From an uncultured Flavobacteriales bacterium (lineage in GTDB: Bacteria > Bacteroidota > Bacteroidia > Flavobacteriales_D > Crocinitomicaceae), in NCBI GenBank assembly GCA_913046365.1, contig CAJWRM010000003.1:62001-126000 (forward strand): a DNA stretch of 64,000 bases. Reading direction: 5' to 3'. This document shows positions 36,315 to 48,659 of the stretch, piece by piece. A model generated the notes under the pieces. It ran no database searches. It worked only from the letters and a program-made list of their open reading frames with translations, and was not told where the DNA came from. The position numbers and the translations under genes are program-made. The number at the start of each line of letters is the position of its first letter. Position 1 is the first letter of the stretch.

Positions 36315-36649
36315 TCACAATCGTCAAATGGAAAGGTCCGAAATGCATCTTGTCTCACTATTCCAATGAAAGGACATGTGATAAGGTGTTCATATACCCC
36401 AAAAAGGGATTTGAATTCTTCTTGAGTAAAAAAAGGTAAATCGGTTGTGAAAATTAAAACATTTCCGTTGCTCCGATCTATACGAATCATATATATTTCT
36501 GCTTGATTTTTAATACCTTGCTCAACTGAATCAATGAGCTCAGTATCCTTTGTGTTGAATTTTCCTTGCGCAAAGTATCTATTTAATTCTTGTCCAAATG
36601 AGCAAAAGGATAAAAGGAAAAAAAGGATTGGAAATATTAGTTTACGCAT
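36311..36649 (-). CDS. Small exported protein of unknown function
   Basis: 112 residues with a clear signal peptide (cleavage after CSFGQ, about residue 20). The mature part of about 90 residues has two cysteines (ITCPF and a C-terminal DDCE) that could form a disulfide, and phenylalanine-rich segments. I do not recognise the family. It lies 11 bases after eno and overlaps the NUDIX gene by 4 bases, so carA-eno-this gene-NUDIX probably form one transcript. Confidence 0.6.
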   Translation of the reverse strand: MRKLIFPILFFLLSFCSFGQELNRYFAQGKFNTKDTELIDSVEQGIKNQAEIYMIRIDRSNGNVLIFTTDLPFFTQEEFKSLFGVYEHLITCPFIGIVRQDAFRTFPFDDCE

Positions 36650-36660
36650 ACCTGAATCAT

Positions 36661-39046
<2,386 letters not shown>

Positions 39047-39102
39047 TCAATGTTATTTTTTGTAAAATTAGAAACTTAAGACAAATCGAAGTGTTAAAAC
39101 AT

Positions 39103-39134
39103 AAAAAAAGGCGATGTTTTCATCGCCTTTTTTT
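39103..39134. terminator. Terminator at the end of the ribosomal superoperon
   Basis: A perfect 14-bp stem (39103-39116 with 39121-39134), consisting of an A-tract and GGCGATG with a TTTT loop, begins 33 bases beyond the rplQ stop codon. Symmetric, so usable on both strands. Confidence 0.9.
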
Positions 39135-39166
39135 TAAATATGATTATTTCTTTCGAAAATTCATGC

Positions 39167-39907
39167 TTACGCTTCTTTTTTATCCTCTTCAGAAGAGTTA
39201 TCTTCTTCTTTAGATTCTTCTTGTGAAGGTGTTTCAGCTTTTGGTTCTTCAACTGCTTCCTCTGCTGCTGTTTCTTCAGCGGCTTCTGCTGCTGTTTCTT
39301 CAACTGCTTCTGCTGCTGTTTCTTCAACTGCCTCTGCTGCTGTTTCTTCAACTGCTTCTACTGCTGTTTCTTCGGTAACTGCCTCTGCTGCTGTTTCTTC
39401 AACTGCTTCTGCTGCTGTTTCCTCAACTGTCTCTGCTGCTGTTTCTTCGATAACTGCCTCTTCTATTGAAGTTTGAGCATTGGTTGTCTTTTTGCCTCCA
39501 CGACGTGATCTTCTTGTCGTTTTTGTTGCAGTCTCTTTTGTATAGACTTCATTGAAATCAACCAACTCAATCATGCACATTTCCGCATTATCACCTAATC
39601 TGTACCCCGTTCTAATGATACGGGTATAACCACCGTTTCTGGTAGCAATTTTAGGAGCAACTTCTCTAAACAATTCAGCAACAATTTCTTTGTCTTGTAA
39701 ATAAGAGAAAACTGTTCTTCTAGAATGTGTAGAGTCTGTTTTTGATTTTGTAAGTAATGGCTCAACATATACACGAAGCGCCTTAGCTTTCGCTAATGTA
39801 GTATTGATGCTTTTGTGCTCGATTAAAGAACACGCCATGTTTGAAAGAAGGTTTCGTCTATGACCTTTCTTTCTGCTTAAATGATTTACTTTTTTTCCGT
39901 GTCTCAT
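39167..39907 (-). CDS. rplQ: Ribosomal protein L17 with long acidic repeat tail
   Basis: 246 residues. Residues 1-120 are an ordinary L17 ([47 protein letters not shown]). After a basic linker (about 125-142) comes a tail rich in Ala and Glu: eight near-identical 8-residue units of the form EETAAEAV (154-219), then a Glu/Lys/Ser-rich end. L17 in most bacteria has 115-130 residues; Bacteroidota often extend it. The body binds 23S rRNA near the exit tunnel; the tail is probably disordered and exposed. Last gene of the superoperon, 5 bases after rpoA. Confidence 0.95.
   Translation of the reverse strand: MRHGKKVNHLSRKKGHRRNLLSNMACSLIEHKSINTTLAKAKALRVYVEPLLTKSKTDSTHSRRTVFSYLQDKEIVAELFREVAPKIATRNGGYTRIIRTGYRLGDNAEMCMIELVDFNEVYTKETATKTTRRSRRGGKKTTNAQTSIEEAVIEETAAETVEETAAEAVEETAAEAVTEETAVEAVEETAAEAVEETAAEAVEETAAEAAEETAAEEAVEEPKAETPSQEESKEEDNSSEEDKKEA
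39251..39448. repeat. 24-bp tandem repeat in rplQ
   Basis: Eight copies of a 24-bp unit encoding EETAAEAV, one of them with an extra Thr codon and the rest differing at a few positions. On the plus strand the unit reads as CTTCTGCTGCTGTTTC repeats. Copy number may vary between strains. Confidence 0.85.
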
Positions 39908-39912
39908 TATTC

Positions 39913-40905
39913 CTATTCTTTGTCAAGTTTGTATTTAGAAACATTCATTCCAAATGTCAACCCTTTATTGTCCACAAGATCTTCAAGCTCAGTAAGAGAT
40001 TTCTTACCAAAGTTTCTGAACTTTAATAAATCAGATTTTGCATATGAGACTAAATCTCCTAAGGTTTCTACATCGGCTGCTTTCAGACAGTTCAGTGCAC
40101 GAACGGATAAATCCATATCAACAAGCTTAGTTTTAAGCAACTGGCGCATGTGAAGTGAAGTCTCATCGAATTCTTCAGTTTCTGATTTCGCATCGCTCTC
40201 AAGAGTAATACGCTCATCAGAGAACAACATAAAGTGATGAATTAAGATTTTAGCTGCCTCTTTAAGTGCTTCTTTTGGATGAATTGATCCATCAGTTTTG
40301 ATTGTGAAAAGTAGCTTTTCATAATCTGTTTTTTGCTCTACACGGAAATTATCAATTGCGTATTGAACATTTACAATAGGTGTAAATATAGAATCAATGA
40401 ACACAGTTCCAAAAGAGGCGTTTGAGGTTTTATTTTCCTCAGCTGGTGCATAACCACGACCTTTGTCTATGTTTAATTCCATCTCAATTTTCACTGAATT
40501 CTCCATGTGGCATATCACCTGCTCCGGATTTAAAACTTGGAAGGCACTTGTATACTTGCCGATGTCCCCAGCTGTAAATTTGTCTTGACCAGCAACTGTT
40601 AACGTAACGGTTTCAGAGTCTGTTCCTTCAATTTGTCTCTTAAAACGAACTTGCTTCAGGTTCAAAATAATTTCAGTTACATCTTCAACAATTCCTTTAA
40701 TTGTCGTGAATTCATGGTCTACACCTTGAATTTTGATAGAAGTAATTGCAAAACCTTCAAGAGAGGATAGTAAAATTCTTCTAAGAGAATTCCCGATAGT
40801 AATACCGTACCCCGGCTCCAATGGTCTAAATTCGAACTCACCACTGAACTCGTCAGAGTGATTCATAATTACTTTATCTGGTTTTTGAAAATCTAATATT
40901 GCCAT
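39913..40905 (-). CDS. rpoA: RNA polymerase alpha subunit
   Basis: 330 residues. The N-terminal assembly domain has [25 protein letters not shown], the typical alpha dimer motif; the C-terminal domain (about 255-325) has [19 protein letters not shown] and [17 protein letters not shown], the helix-hairpin-helix region that contacts UP-element DNA and activators. It lies between rpsD and rplQ as in the classical alpha operon, with 11- and 5-base gaps. Confidence 0.98.
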   Translation of the reverse strand: MAILDFQKPDKVIMNHSDEFSGEFEFRPLEPGYGITIGNSLRRILLSSLEGFAITSIKIQGVDHEFTTIKGIVEDVTEIILNLKQVRFKRQIEGTDSETVTLTVAGQDKFTAGDIGKYTSAFQVLNPEQVICHMENSVKIEMELNIDKGRGYAPAEENKTSNASFGTVFIDSIFTPIVNVQYAIDNFRVEQKTDYEKLLFTIKTDGSIHPKEALKEAAKILIHHFMLFSDERITLESDAKSETEEFDETSLHMRQLLKTKLVDMDLSVRALNCLKAADVETLGDLVSYAKSDLLKFRNFGKKSLTELEDLVDNKGLTFGMNVSKYKLDKE

Positions 40906-40916
40906 GTTAATTAAGA

Positions 40917-41522
40917 TTATTTAGAGTATAGTTCAACAATTAATTGCTCTTTGATCGTCTCGGGAATCAATTCTCTCGATGGAATGTTCATTATTGTGCC
41001 GCTGTATGTAGCGTTATCCCAAGTCAACCATTCGTATATTTTTGAGTTCGTGCTTAAAGAATCACTAATTGCTTCAAGCGATTTAGATTTTTCACGAACA
41101 CTAATCACGTCTCCAACTTTCACCTGAAAAGATGGAATGTTAACGATTTCTCCATTAACAGTAATGTGTTTGTGGGATACGAGTTGTCTTGCACCACGTC
41201 GAGATGGAGATATACCTAATCTAAAAACCATATTGTCCAATCGTGATTCACACAACTGAAGTAGGTTTTCACCTGTAATTCCCTTCATTCTCGATGCTTT
41301 TTTAAACATATTCGAGAATTGTTTCTCTAATATACCGTATGTATATTTTGCTTTTTGTTTTTCGCCAAGCTGGATTGCATATTCTGATTGCTTTCCACGT
41401 CTTTTATTTGGTCCATGCTGTCCTGGGCCATAGCTTCTTTTTTCTAGCGCTTTGTCCGGGCCAAAGATTGGGTCTTTGAACCTTCGAGCGATTTTGGATT
41501 TTGGTCCTGTGTATCTTGCCAT
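40917..41522 (-). CDS. rpsD: Ribosomal protein S4
   Basis: 201 residues, starting [15 protein letters not shown]. The S4 RNA-binding domain lies at about 90-155 ([32 protein letters not shown]). The N-terminal segment has no cysteines, so it is the zinc-free form. S4 nucleates 30S assembly on 16S rRNA and represses the alpha operon in E. coli; whether this holds here is unknown. A 70-base gap before it is the largest in the superoperon. Confidence 0.97.
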   Translation of the reverse strand: MARYTGPKSKIARRFKDPIFGPDKALEKRSYGPGQHGPNKRRGKQSEYAIQLGEKQKAKYTYGILEKQFSNMFKKASRMKGITGENLLQLCESRLDNMVFRLGISPSRRGARQLVSHKHITVNGEIVNIPSFQVKVGDVISVREKSKSLEAISDSLSTNSKIYEWLTWDNATYSGTIMNIPSRELIPETIKEQLIVELYSK

Positions 41523-41592
41523 TTTATTTAGTTTTAGGTGGGAATCATGAATTAAGGCATTGTCCTTCGATGATTGTCTTCCCGGTTAAATA

Positions 41593-41979
41593 TTATACTC
41601 TTCTTCGTTTTGGTGGTCTACATCCATTGTGCGGCATTGGAGTAACATCTACGATTTCAGTTACTTCTATACCTGAGTTATGAATTGCTCTTATAGCAGA
41701 CTCTCGTCCAGCACCTGGACCCTTAACAAATACTTTAACTCTTCTGAGACCATAATCATGTGCCTCTTTCGAGCAGTCTTCTGCAGCAATTTGAGCAGCG
41801 TAGGGTGTATTCTTTTTAGACCCTTTGAAACCCATTTTCCCGGCTGAAGACCATGAGATTACCTGACCTGAAGTGTTCGTCAATGAAATGATGATGTTGT
41901 TAAAGCTTGCTTGGATATGCGCCTCACCAATAGCATCTATCTTGACGTTCTTTTTCTTTTTTTGATTCGTTTTTGCCAT
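41593..41979 (-). CDS. rpsK: Ribosomal protein S11
   Basis: 128 residues with the conserved core [23 protein letters not shown], a loop [27 protein letters not shown] and the C-terminal [16 protein letters not shown]. The KKKK-rich N-terminus is usual for the family. S11 lies on the 30S platform near the E-site mRNA path. It follows rpsM by 13 bases. Confidence 0.97.
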   Translation of the reverse strand: MAKTNQKKKKNVKIDAIGEAHIQASFNNIIISLTNTSGQVISWSSAGKMGFKGSKKNTPYAAQIAAEDCSKEAHDYGLRRVKVFVKGPGAGRESAIRAIHNSGIEVTEIVDVTPMPHNGCRPPKRRRV

Positions 41980-41992
41980 GATAAACTATTTA

Positions 41993-42367
41993 TTATTTAG
42001 TTACTTTTTTCTTGTTAGCAACTGTTTTTCTTTTCCCTTTTCTGGTTCTAGAATTATTTTTAGTACGTTGTCCTCTTAAAGGTAAACCAGCTCTGTGACG
42101 AATACCTCTGACACAACCAATGTCCATAAGTCTTTTTACGTTCAGTTGTACTTCAGACCTTAGCTGACCCTCTGTTTTAATTTCATTAATTGAATTTCTA
42201 ATTGCTGACAATTGAGCATCGTCCCAATCTTGAACTTTAATGCTTTCATCAATTGAATTCTCTTTCAAAATTTTCTTTGAAGTACTTCTCCCTATCCCGA
42301 AGATGTATGTTAAACCAACAACACCTCTTTTATTTTTGGGCAAATCTATTCCTGCAATACGTGCCAT
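41993..42367 (-). CDS. rpsM: Ribosomal protein S13
   Basis: 124 residues, starting [15 protein letters not shown], with the helix-two-turn-helix [13 protein letters not shown] and the signature [21 protein letters not shown]. The basic C-terminal tail reaches toward tRNA in the P site. S13 forms bridges with the 50S subunit. It lies 12 bases downstream of rpmJ. Confidence 0.97.
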   Translation of the reverse strand: MARIAGIDLPKNKRGVVGLTYIFGIGRSTSKKILKENSIDESIKVQDWDDAQLSAIRNSINEIKTEGQLRSEVQLNVKRLMDIGCVRGIRHRAGLPLRGQRTKNNSRTRKGKRKTVANKKKVTK

Positions 42368-42379
42368 AATTCTTACTTA

Positions 42380-42496
42380 TTAACCTTGTCTTTGTTTAAA
42401 TTTCGGGTTCTTCTTATTTATTACGTAAACACGACCCTTTCGCTTTACGATCTTGCAATCTGCGCTTCTCTTTTTTACTGATGCTCTTACTTTCAT
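42380..42496 (-). CDS. rpmJ: Ribosomal protein L36
   Basis: A 38-residue gene too short for ordinary ORF lists. It starts [19 protein letters not shown] and ends PKFKQRQG, both typical of L36. Only one cysteine (Cys14) is kept and the other zinc ligands are replaced (INKK in place of IC), so this is the zinc-independent C-minus form usual in Bacteroidota. It binds domain V of 23S rRNA. It sits between infA (13-base gap) and rpsM (12-base gap), its classical position. Confidence 0.95.
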   Translation of the reverse strand: MKVRASVKKRSADCKIVKRKGRVYVINKKNPKFKQRQG

Positions 42497-42509
42497 GCTT
42501 TGTTATTTA

Positions 42510-42728
42510 TTATTTATAACGAAATGTTATTCTACCTTTTGTTAAATCATATGGAGACATCTCCACTTTTACCTTGTCTCCAGGTAATATTTTAATATAA
42601 TACATTCTCATTTTTCCTGAAATATGAGCTGTGATGATATGCTCATTCTCAAGTTTTACGCGGAACATTGCATTAGGAAGTGCTTCCTCAATGATACCGT
42701 CTTGCTCTATTGATGCCTGTTTTGCCAT
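42510..42728 (-). CDS. infA: Translation initiation factor IF-1
   Basis: 72 residues from the start [11 protein letters not shown], the usual length. The OB-fold is clear: [43 protein letters not shown] and GRITFRYK at the end. An earlier in-frame ATG (42755) would lie inside secY and was rejected; the chosen start is 1 base after the secY stop codon. IF-1 blocks the A site during initiation. The map gene often found beside it is absent here. Confidence 0.96.
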   Translation of the reverse strand: MAKQASIEQDGIIEEALPNAMFRVKLENEHIITAHISGKMRMYYIKILPGDKVKVEMSPYDLTKGRITFRYK

Positions 42729-42729
42729 A

Positions 42730-44070
42730 TTAAAATCCTGAAAGTTCGTTAGCACCTCTTCTTCCTCTCACACGAGTACCTTCCATTAAGGAATCCATAT
42801 GTCGGTTCAATTGGTATGTTTCAATTTGTTGGAGTGTATCTAAGACCACACCTACCATAATTAATAGTGATGTTCCACCGAAGAACATTGCAAATCCATC
42901 GTTCACACCAGATAGTTTGGCAATGGCTGGGATAATTGCAATAATTGCGAGGAATAAAGATCCTGGAAATGTTATTCTCGATACCACACTATCAATGTGA
43001 GAAGCAGTCTCTTCACCGGGGCGAACACCTGGTATAAAACCTCCACTCTTCTTTAAATCATCCGCGATTTTACTTGGGTTAATCATGATTGCAGTGTAGA
43101 AATAGGTGAAAATAACGATCAATAATCCAAGCAGTAAGTTGTAGCTAAGCCCGTAAATATCTCCTAACGTTCTTGTAAACCAATTTCCAGTGCCGTCAGC
43201 AGACGCAAAAAGCATGACCGGAACAGTCATTATAGCTTGGGCAAATATAATCGGCATTACACCACTCGCATTCACCTTTATAGGTAAGTAGTTTCTCGAG
43301 CCTTGGTCACTTGCAGCACGCGCACCAACAACTCTCTTTGCTGTATTCAATGGTATTCGTCGTACACCCTGGACGATCAAAACAGTTGCCAAAACAACAA
43401 CCATAAATGCAACCATTTCAACAACCAATTTTATCAGGTTACCTTGTCCTACAGATGCACCAAACTCAGCAAAAAATGAACCAGGTAATCTAGATAATAT
43501 ACCTACAGTAATCAATAAGGATATACCATTACCAATTCCTTTTTCAGTAATTCTTTCACCCAACCAAACCGCAAACATTGCACCTGCAATAAGTATGATT
43601 GTTGTTTGAATCCACCAAAAGTTCGCAGCATCGGCTGGAATTGCCCCTTTACCAGCTAAATATAATTTTAGGTAGCTAGGCGCTTGCAATGCACATATAG
43701 CTATCGTAAGTAAACGCGTATAATTGTTGATTTGCTTCCTTCCGGATTCTCCTTCGTTCTGCATTTTCTGCACTGCAGGAACCGCCATACCAAGGAGTTG
43801 CATAATAATCGATGCACTAATATATGGCATAATACCCAAGGCCATAATTGATGCATTGGTAAATCCACCACCTGAAAATAAAGAAAGAAGGTTTTCTAGT
43901 GTATTATTTTGATCACCTGACCCTTGAACCAAAGCAGCATAATTTACACCCGGCAGCACAACAAAAGATCCGATTCTATACACTAGAATCAAACCTAAGG
44001 TTAGGAGGATTCGAGATCTCAATTCCTCGACCTTCCATATATTCTTAATATTTTGTATAAATCTTTTCAT
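42730..44070 (-). CDS. secY: Protein translocase subunit SecY
   Basis: 446 residues with ten membrane helices. Visible marks are [16 protein letters not shown] in helix 2 (plug and lateral gate region), [24 protein letters not shown] and the cytoplasmic loop [16 protein letters not shown]. SecY forms the protein-conducting channel with SecE and SecG. It lies 23 bases after rplO and 1 base before infA, in the spc operon position. Confidence 0.98.
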   Translation of the reverse strand: MKRFIQNIKNIWKVEELRSRILLTLGLILVYRIGSFVVLPGVNYAALVQGSGDQNNTLENLLSLFSGGGFTNASIMALGIMPYISASIIMQLLGMAVPAVQKMQNEGESGRKQINNYTRLLTIAICALQAPSYLKLYLAGKGAIPADAANFWWIQTTIILIAGAMFAVWLGERITEKGIGNGISLLITVGILSRLPGSFFAEFGASVGQGNLIKLVVEMVAFMVVVLATVLIVQGVRRIPLNTAKRVVGARAASDQGSRNYLPIKVNASGVMPIIFAQAIMTVPVMLFASADGTGNWFTRTLGDIYGLSYNLLLGLLIVIFTYFYTAIMINPSKIADDLKKSGGFIPGVRPGEETASHIDSVVSRITFPGSLFLAIIAIIPAIAKLSGVNDGFAMFFGGTSLLIMVGVVLDTLQQIETYQLNRHMDSLMEGTRVRGRRGANELSGF

Positions 44071-44093
44071 GGTTCAAAAGTTGGCAAAGATAG

Positions 44094-44540
44094 TTAGATT
44101 TTTGTACATACACCACCTTGGGCTTCAATCGCTGCTATCGCCGCTTTTGAAAAACCGTGTGCACTTACTGTTATTTTAGACTTTAACTCACCTCTTCCTA
44201 AAACTTTTACAAGGTCATTACTTGAAGTCAAACCATTTTCCAAGAAAGTTTCGATTGTAAACTCTGTAATACCCTTTTCACTCGCAAGCATCTCAAGACT
44301 AGCAAGATTCACCGCTTTATATTCTACACGATTAATGTTTTTGAATCCGAATTTTGGAACACGTCGTTGCAAAGGCATTTGACCACCCTCAAAACCAATT
44401 TTAGTTTTGTAACCTGATCTCGACTTCGCTCCTTTGTGACCTCTCGTAGAGGTACCTCCATATCCGCTTCCCTGTCCTCGGGCAATACGCCTTTCTTTCT
44501 TGACAGATCCTTTTGCTGGTGTTAGATTATGTAAACTCAT
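44094..44540 (-). CDS. rplO: Ribosomal protein L15
   Basis: 148 residues from [18 protein letters not shown], the standard family start; a Met six codons upstream (44558) overlaps the end of rpmD and was rejected. The glycine-rich basic arm [32 protein letters not shown] and the C-terminal [18 protein letters not shown] are conserved. L15 binds 23S rRNA late in 50S assembly. It begins 7 bases after rpmD. Confidence 0.96.
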   Translation of the reverse strand: MSLHNLTPAKGSVKKERRIARGQGSGYGGTSTRGHKGAKSRSGYKTKIGFEGGQMPLQRRVPKFGFKNINRVEYKAVNLASLEMLASEKGITEFTIETFLENGLTSSNDLVKVLGRGELKSKITVSAHGFSKAAIAAIEAQGGVCTKI

Positions 44541-44547
44541 TTTCTGT

Positions 44548-44727
44548 TTATTTTTCAATTACTTCAACAAGGTGTTTTACCTTATTAATCATCCCTAAAA
44601 TTTGAGGTGTTGCCTCTTTTTCAATTTCTTGGTTTAATTTGCTAAAACCTAAGGCCTTGATCGTTGCTTTCTGATTTGCCGGTCTATTAATGGCGCTTCT
44701 AGTTTGCTTTATTCTAATCGTACTCAT
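44548..44727 (-). CDS. rpmD: Ribosomal protein L30
   Basis: A 59-residue gene below the length cut of common ORF lists. The translation starts [20 protein letters not shown], continues [13 protein letters not shown] and ends [12 protein letters not shown], matching L30 throughout, including the helix after the TRSAIN segment and the final beta strand with HLVEV. It lies 12 bases after rpsE and 7 before rplO, its classical place in the spc operon. Confidence 0.95.
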   Translation of the reverse strand: MSTIRIKQTRSAINRPANQKATIKALGFSKLNQEIEKEATPQILGMINKVKHLVEVIEK

Positions 44728-44739
44728 TTTTCTCTCGAA

Positions 44740-45258
44740 TTAACCGTTAAAAATTTTCTCTAATTCAATTCCTCTTTGCTTTGCAACCGCAACTGCGTCT
44801 CTCATTTGAGCAAGTGCATCAATCGTCGCTTTTACTACGTTGTGAGGATTGGAAGAACCTTGTGATTTTGCAAGTACATTGGATACTCCAACACTTTCTA
44901 ATACAGCTCGCATTGCACCACCTGCAATAACTCCCGTACCATCAGAAGCAGGCTTTAAAAGAACTTTTGCTCCTCCATATTTACCCTTCTGAGTATGAGG
45001 AACAGTACCTCTAGCGATAGGAACCTTAATAAGGTTCTTTTTCGCGTCATCTATACCTTTTGTTATGGCTTCAACAACTTCTTTAGCTTTACCAAGGCCA
45101 TGACCAACAATTCCATTTTCGTCTCCAACAACAACAATTGCCGAAAAACTAAAGGTTCTACCACCTTTCGTAACTTTAGTCACCCTGTTGATTGCAACAA
45201 GCTTATCTTTAAGTTCAATATCTGCCGCTTTAACGCGATTCATAATTTGAGTTGCCAT
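44740..45258 (-). CDS. rpsE: Ribosomal protein S5
   Basis: 172 residues. The S5 double-stranded-RNA-binding domain has [21 protein letters not shown] and [16 protein letters not shown]; the C-terminal domain has the signature [20 protein letters not shown]5 guards decoding accuracy together with S4 and S12. Gap of 3 bases from rplR. Confidence 0.97.
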   Translation of the reverse strand: MATQIMNRVKAADIELKDKLVAINRVTKVTKGGRTFSFSAIVVVGDENGIVGHGLGKAKEVVEAITKGIDDAKKNLIKVPIARGTVPHTQKGKYGGAKVLLKPASDGTGVIAGGAMRAVLESVGVSNVLAKSQGSSNPHNVVKATIDALAQMRDAVAVAKQRGIELEKIFNG

Positions 45259-45261
45259 AAT

Positions 45262-45615
45262 TTAAAATTTTAATCCTCCCTCTCTAGCTGATTCAGCTAA
45301 TGATTTAACTCTACCGTGATACAGGTACCCGTTTCTGTCGAAAACAACGCTTTCAATACCCGATTCCTTTGCTTTATTAGCAATATTTTTGCCGACAACG
45401 CTAGCTTGGTTTGTTTTGTTACCTTTTGCTGCATCATCATTTTTTAATGATCCTGAAGACGCGATTGTTTTACCAGTTAGGTCATCAATCAGCTGTGCAT
45501 AAATTTGTTTATTGCTTCTGAATACAGATAACCTTGGAATAGTTGAAGTACCGAATACTTTTTTTCGAATTCTTCTTTTAATCTTTGCTCTTCTGAGAAC
45601 TTTTCTATTTGCCAT
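45262..45615 (-). CDS. rplR: Ribosomal protein L18
   Basis: 117 residues with the 5S rRNA-binding pattern: basic N-terminus ([15 protein letters not shown]), [33 protein letters not shown] and [24 protein letters not shown] at the end. It carries 5S rRNA into the 50S central protuberance together with L5. It starts 16 bases after rplF. Confidence 0.97.
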   Translation of the reverse strand: MANRKVLRRAKIKRRIRKKVFGTSTIPRLSVFRSNKQIYAQLIDDLTGKTIASSGSLKNDDAAKGNKTNQASVVGKNIANKAKESGIESVVFDRNGYLYHGRVKSLAESAREGGLKF

Positions 45616-45631
45616 TTCTTTAATCTTAAAA

Positions 45632-46186
45632 TTATTTCTTAGCGGCAGCCTTACCTGCTTTTCTTCTTACTTCTTCGCCCATGTATCGAATACCTTTCCC
45701 TTTATATGGCTCAGGCTTTCTTAATGATCGTATTTTCGAGGCTACTTGACCTAGAAGCTGTTTGTCATGAGATTCTAGAGTTACGATTGGTGCTTTACCT
45801 TTTTCGGTTTGTGCACTTACCTTAATTTCAGAAGGAATCTCTAATACTACAGCATGAGAATAACCTAGAGCAAGTTCTAAAAGCTGTCCTTTAGCAACTG
45901 CCCTATAACCCACACCTATAACTTGAAGCTCTTTCTTAAAACCTTCAGAAACTCCTGTAATCATGTTACTAATAAGCGCTCTGTATAAGCCGTGCTTAGA
46001 TCTGAATTCAGGAGAATTAGAGTTTCTAGAGAAAGTGATCGTATTATCTTCTATTTTCATGGATATGGCCTCATCAATTTCTTGAGAAAGCTCTCCTTTC
46101 TTACCTTTAACTGTTACAACTCCGTTGGCATGAGATATCTCAACTCCTTCAGGTATTGTAACGGGTGCGTTTCCTATTCTTGACAT
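45632..46186 (-). CDS. rplF: Ribosomal protein L6
   Basis: 184 residues from [15 protein letters not shown], the family's standard start; a Met nine codons upstream (46213) overlaps rpsH and was rejected. Two similar alpha-beta domains are seen, the second ending in the L6 signature [16 protein letters not shown]6 sits near the factor-binding site of the 50S subunit. Gap of 11 bases from rpsH. Confidence 0.96.
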   Translation of the reverse strand: MSRIGNAPVTIPEGVEISHANGVVTVKGKKGELSQEIDEAISMKIEDNTITFSRNSNSPEFRSKHGLYRALISNMITGVSEGFKKELQVIGVGYRAVAKGQLLELALGYSHAVVLEIPSEIKVSAQTEKGKAPIVTLESHDKQLLGQVASKIRSLRKPEPYKGKGIRYMGEEVRRKAGKAAAKK

Positions 46187-46197
46187 TTTTCTTTTTT

Positions 46198-46596
46198 TTA
46201 GTATACGTAGCAAAGTACTTCGCCACCAACGTTCATTTTGGTTGCTTGTTTTCCAGTAACAACACCCTTCGATGTGGATACAATGGAAACTCCTAAACCA
46301 TTTAAAACTCTTGGCATGGAGGTCGATGCAGAATATTTTCTTAAACCTGGACGAGACGCTCGCTGGATTTTCGTAATCGCAGGAACTTTAGTTGAATCGT
46401 TATATTTTAAAGCGATTTTAATAATTCCTTGCTTATTGTCATCTTCGAACTTAAAGTTCAAAATAAAACCCTGATCGAATAATATCTCGGTCATGGCTCT
46501 CTTTACGTTTGAACCTGGAATTTCAACAATTTTCAAACCTGCTGCACTCGCATTTCTAACACGAGTTAAAAAATCAGCTATTGGATCTGTATTCAT
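46198..46596 (-). CDS. rpsH: Ribosomal protein S8
   Basis: 132 residues. MNTDPIADFLTRVRNAS opens the family; the C-terminal signature GVSIVSTSKGVVTGKQA is intact. S8 organises the central domain of 16S rRNA and in E. coli also represses the spc operon at the rplE leader; no comparable leader gap exists here (rplX and rplE overlap), so that control is unlikely in the same form. Confidence 0.97.
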   Translation of the reverse strand: MNTDPIADFLTRVRNASAAGLKIVEIPGSNVKRAMTEILFDQGFILNFKFEDDNKQGIIKIALKYNDSTKVPAITKIQRASRPGLRKYSASTSMPRVLNGLGVSIVSTSKGVVTGKQATKMNVGGEVLCYVY

Positions 46597-46615
46597 TTCT
46601 TTCTTAGTTTATTAA

Positions 46616-46930
46616 TTACCAACTTGCTTTTTTAACACCTGGTATTTTACCAGACAAAGCCATTTCTCTAAAGGTTACCCTAGAAATTCCAAACTGACGC
46701 ATATATCCTCTTGGTCTTCCAGTTAAACCACATCTGTTGTGCTTTCTTACCTTTGAGGAATTCGCGGGGAGCTTTTGCAGCTGCATCATTGCATCCCATT
46801 TTGCATTTTGAATTTCTTCAGATGCATCAGTTGATTTTAAGATTTTCGTCAGCTCTTCACGCTTTGCTTCGTAACGAGCTGCTAACCTTTCTCTTTTGCG
46901 CTCACGCGCTTTCATTGATTCTTTAGCCAT
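46616..46930 (-). CDS. rpsN: Ribosomal protein S14, long zinc-free form
   Basis: 104 residues. The C-terminal half ([20 protein letters not shown] and the end IPGVKKASW) is typical S14; the single Cys shows the zinc-free type. A central segment (about 28-52, [18 protein letters not shown]) makes it similar in plan to the 101-residue E. coli S14 rather than to the roughly 89-residue form I recall for many Bacteroidota. S14 assembles late into the 30S head. Gap of 3 bases from rplE. Confidence 0.95.
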   Translation of the reverse strand: MAKESMKARERKRERLAARYEAKREELTKILKSTDASEEIQNAKWDAMMQLQKLPANSSKVRKHNRCGLTGRPRGYMRQFGISRVTFREMALSGKIPGVKKASW

Positions 46931-46933
46931 TTT

Positions 46934-47485
46934 CTATTTTTTTATAAATGGAAATCCAAATTCATCTAATAAAGCTTTCGCTTCTTCATCATTTTCCGCT
47001 GTAGTTACAAAAGTGATATCCATACCCAGGATTCTATTCACCTTGTCAATGTCTATTTCTGGAAAAATAATATGCTCTTTAACGCCTAGGTTAAAATTTC
47101 CTCTTCCGTCGAAACCTTTCGGATTGATTCCTCTAAAGTCTCTAGTTCTAGGAAGAGAAACTGCTAAAAGACGATCTAAAAAGTCATACATTTTATCTCC
47201 TCTCAGCGTTACCTTCGTACCAATCGGCATTCCTTTTCTCAATTTGAAATTCGAAATATCCTTTTTTGAAAGTGTTGTAATTGCTTTTTGTCCAGCAATT
47301 TTTGAAAGGTCTGCAGCAGCGCTATCAATAAGCTTTTTATCAGCGACAGCATCTCCCATACCCTGACTTAGTACGATCTTACTTAGTTTTGGCACGCGCA
47401 TTGACGACTTATAACCAAATTTGTCAGTTAGTGTTTTTACAATTTCTGAATTGTACTTGTCTTTTAATCTTGGTCTGTAGCTCAT
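46934..47485 (-). CDS. rplE: Ribosomal protein L5
   Basis: 183 residues with [48 protein letters not shown] and the C-terminal [20 protein letters not shown]5 binds 5S rRNA and the P-site tRNA elbow in the central protuberance. Its ATG shares one base with the rplX stop codon, suggesting translational coupling. Confidence 0.97.
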   Translation of the reverse strand: MSYRPRLKDKYNSEIVKTLTDKFGYKSSMRVPKLSKIVLSQGMGDAVADKKLIDSAAADLSKIAGQKAITTLSKKDISNFKLRKGMPIGTKVTLRGDKMYDFLDRLLAVSLPRTRDFRGINPKGFDGRGNFNLGVKEHIIFPEIDIDKVNRILGMDITFVTTAENDEEAKALLDEFGFPFIKK

Positions 47486-47802
47486 TACTTAATCACCTCC
47501 CCTGATTTCTTTGAATATCTCGTTAATTTTCCTTTTTCATCTAGACGCTTTCCTGTGCGTGAAGCTTCTCCATTCGAAACCAACATTAGGTTTGATATAT
47601 GGATAGTTCCTTCAAGTTCTTCGATACTTCCTTGAGGATTGTTTGCACTAGGTTTAACGTGTTTTTTAATCATGTTAAGTCCTTCAACCGTCGCTCTGAG
47701 CTTTTCTCGGTCGATTCCAAGAACAGTTCCTTCTTGTCCTTTTGACTCTCCGGTGATTGCTTTAACAGTATCACCGATTTTTATATGTAGTTTCTTTTGC
47801 AT
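47485..47802 (-). CDS. rplX: Ribosomal protein L24
   Basis: 105 residues with the KOW motif near the N-terminus ([27 protein letters not shown]) and the downstream [13 protein letters not shown]24 starts 50S assembly and lies at the tunnel exit. It follows rplN by 10 bases and overlaps rplE by 1 base. Confidence 0.97.
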   Translation of the reverse strand: MQKKLHIKIGDTVKAITGESKGQEGTVLGIDREKLRATVEGLNMIKKHVKPSANNPQGSIEELEGTIHISNLMLVSNGEASRTGKRLDEKGKLTRYSKKSGEVIK

Positions 47803-47812
47803 TTTATACTTT

Positions 47813-48181
47813 TTAAAGCACTTCTGGTGCTAGTGAAACAATTTTCATAAAGTTATTTTCTCTAAGCTCTCGTGCTACTGGGCCGAAAATCCGAGTCCCT
47901 CTCATCTCACCAGTTTGGCTCAAGATAACACATGCATTATCATCAAAACGAATATATGATCCGTCAGGTCTTCTGATTTCTTTCTTCGTTCTAACCACGA
48001 CCGCCTTCTGAACAGTTCCTTTTTTCACCTGGCCATTTGGCATCGCACTTTTAACTGTTACTACGATTTTATCACCAATGGAAGCATATCTTCTTTTCGT
48101 ACCACCTAAGACACGAATACATAGAACCTCTTTGGCTCCTGAATTATCTGCTACTCCTAGTCTTGATTCTGTTTGTATCAT
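47813..48181 (-). CDS. rplN: Ribosomal protein L14
   Basis: 122 residues, beginning [19 protein letters not shown], with the signature [19 protein letters not shown] and [13 protein letters not shown]14 contacts 16S rRNA helix 14 in an intersubunit bridge and is the docking site of silencing factor RsfS. Gap of 8 bases from rpsQ. Confidence 0.98.
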   Translation of the reverse strand: MIQTESRLGVADNSGAKEVLCIRVLGGTKRRYASIGDKIVVTVKSAMPNGQVKKGTVQKAVVVRTKKEIRRPDGSYIRFDDNACVILSQTGEMRGTRIFGPVARELRENNFMKIVSLAPEVL

Positions 48182-48189
48182 TATACAAG

Positions 48190-48447
48190 TTATTTAGCTC
48201 TTTCGAGTATTTCTACTAATCTCCAGTTCTTATTCTTACTCAAAGGACGAGACTCCATTATTTTAACAGTATCTCCGATATTACAATCGTTTGTTTCGTC
48301 GTGAGCAACAAATTTGGAAGTCATCTTCACAAATTTCCCATACTTAGGGTGTTTTACCTTCCGCTCTACGGCAACAACAACAGATTTATCCATTTTGTCA
48401 CTGGTAACAACCCCAACTCTTTCTTTTCTTAAATTTCGCTTCTCCAT
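48190..48447 (-). CDS. rpsQ: Ribosomal protein S17
   Basis: 85 residues; OB-fold with [32 protein letters not shown] and the signature [21 protein letters not shown] split over two strands. S17 binds the 5' domain of 16S rRNA early in assembly. It lies 13 bases after rpmC. Confidence 0.97.
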   Translation of the reverse strand: MEKRNLRKERVGVVTSDKMDKSVVVAVERKVKHPKYGKFVKMTSKFVAHDETNDCNIGDTVKIMESRPLSKNKNWRLVEILERAK

Positions 48448-48460
48448 TTGGCAATAATTT

Positions 48461-48655
48461 TTAAGCTTGTGCTTTTCTTTTAGTCGCTTCAGTATTCAGT
48501 CTAGCGATCAATTTTCTCATACTTCTGATTCTCAATGGATTTTCAATTGGAGCCATTTTGTGTGTAAGCTTCAATGTTTCCATTTGTGATTGAAAATCAG
48601 TCAAACGGCTCTTTAAATCCTCGTCAGATAGTTTTATTATTTCTTGTTGTGTCAT
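48461..48655 (-). CDS. rpmC: Ribosomal protein L29
   Basis: 64 residues forming two long helices; [16 protein letters not shown] and the signature region [17 protein letters not shown] fit L29. It lies beside L23 at the peptide exit, part of the docking area for trigger factor and SRP. Gap of 4 bases from rplP. Confidence 0.96.
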   Translation of the reverse strand: MTQQEIIKLSDEDLKSRLTDFQSQMETLKLTHKMAPIENPLRIRSMRKLIARLNTEATKRKAQA

Positions 48656-48659
48656 AATC

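Noticed and set aside
39094-39351. Open frame on the minus strand coding for Lys/Gln repeats (KKQQQ type)
   Set aside because: It is an out-of-frame reading of the rplQ tandem repeat and runs through the terminator.
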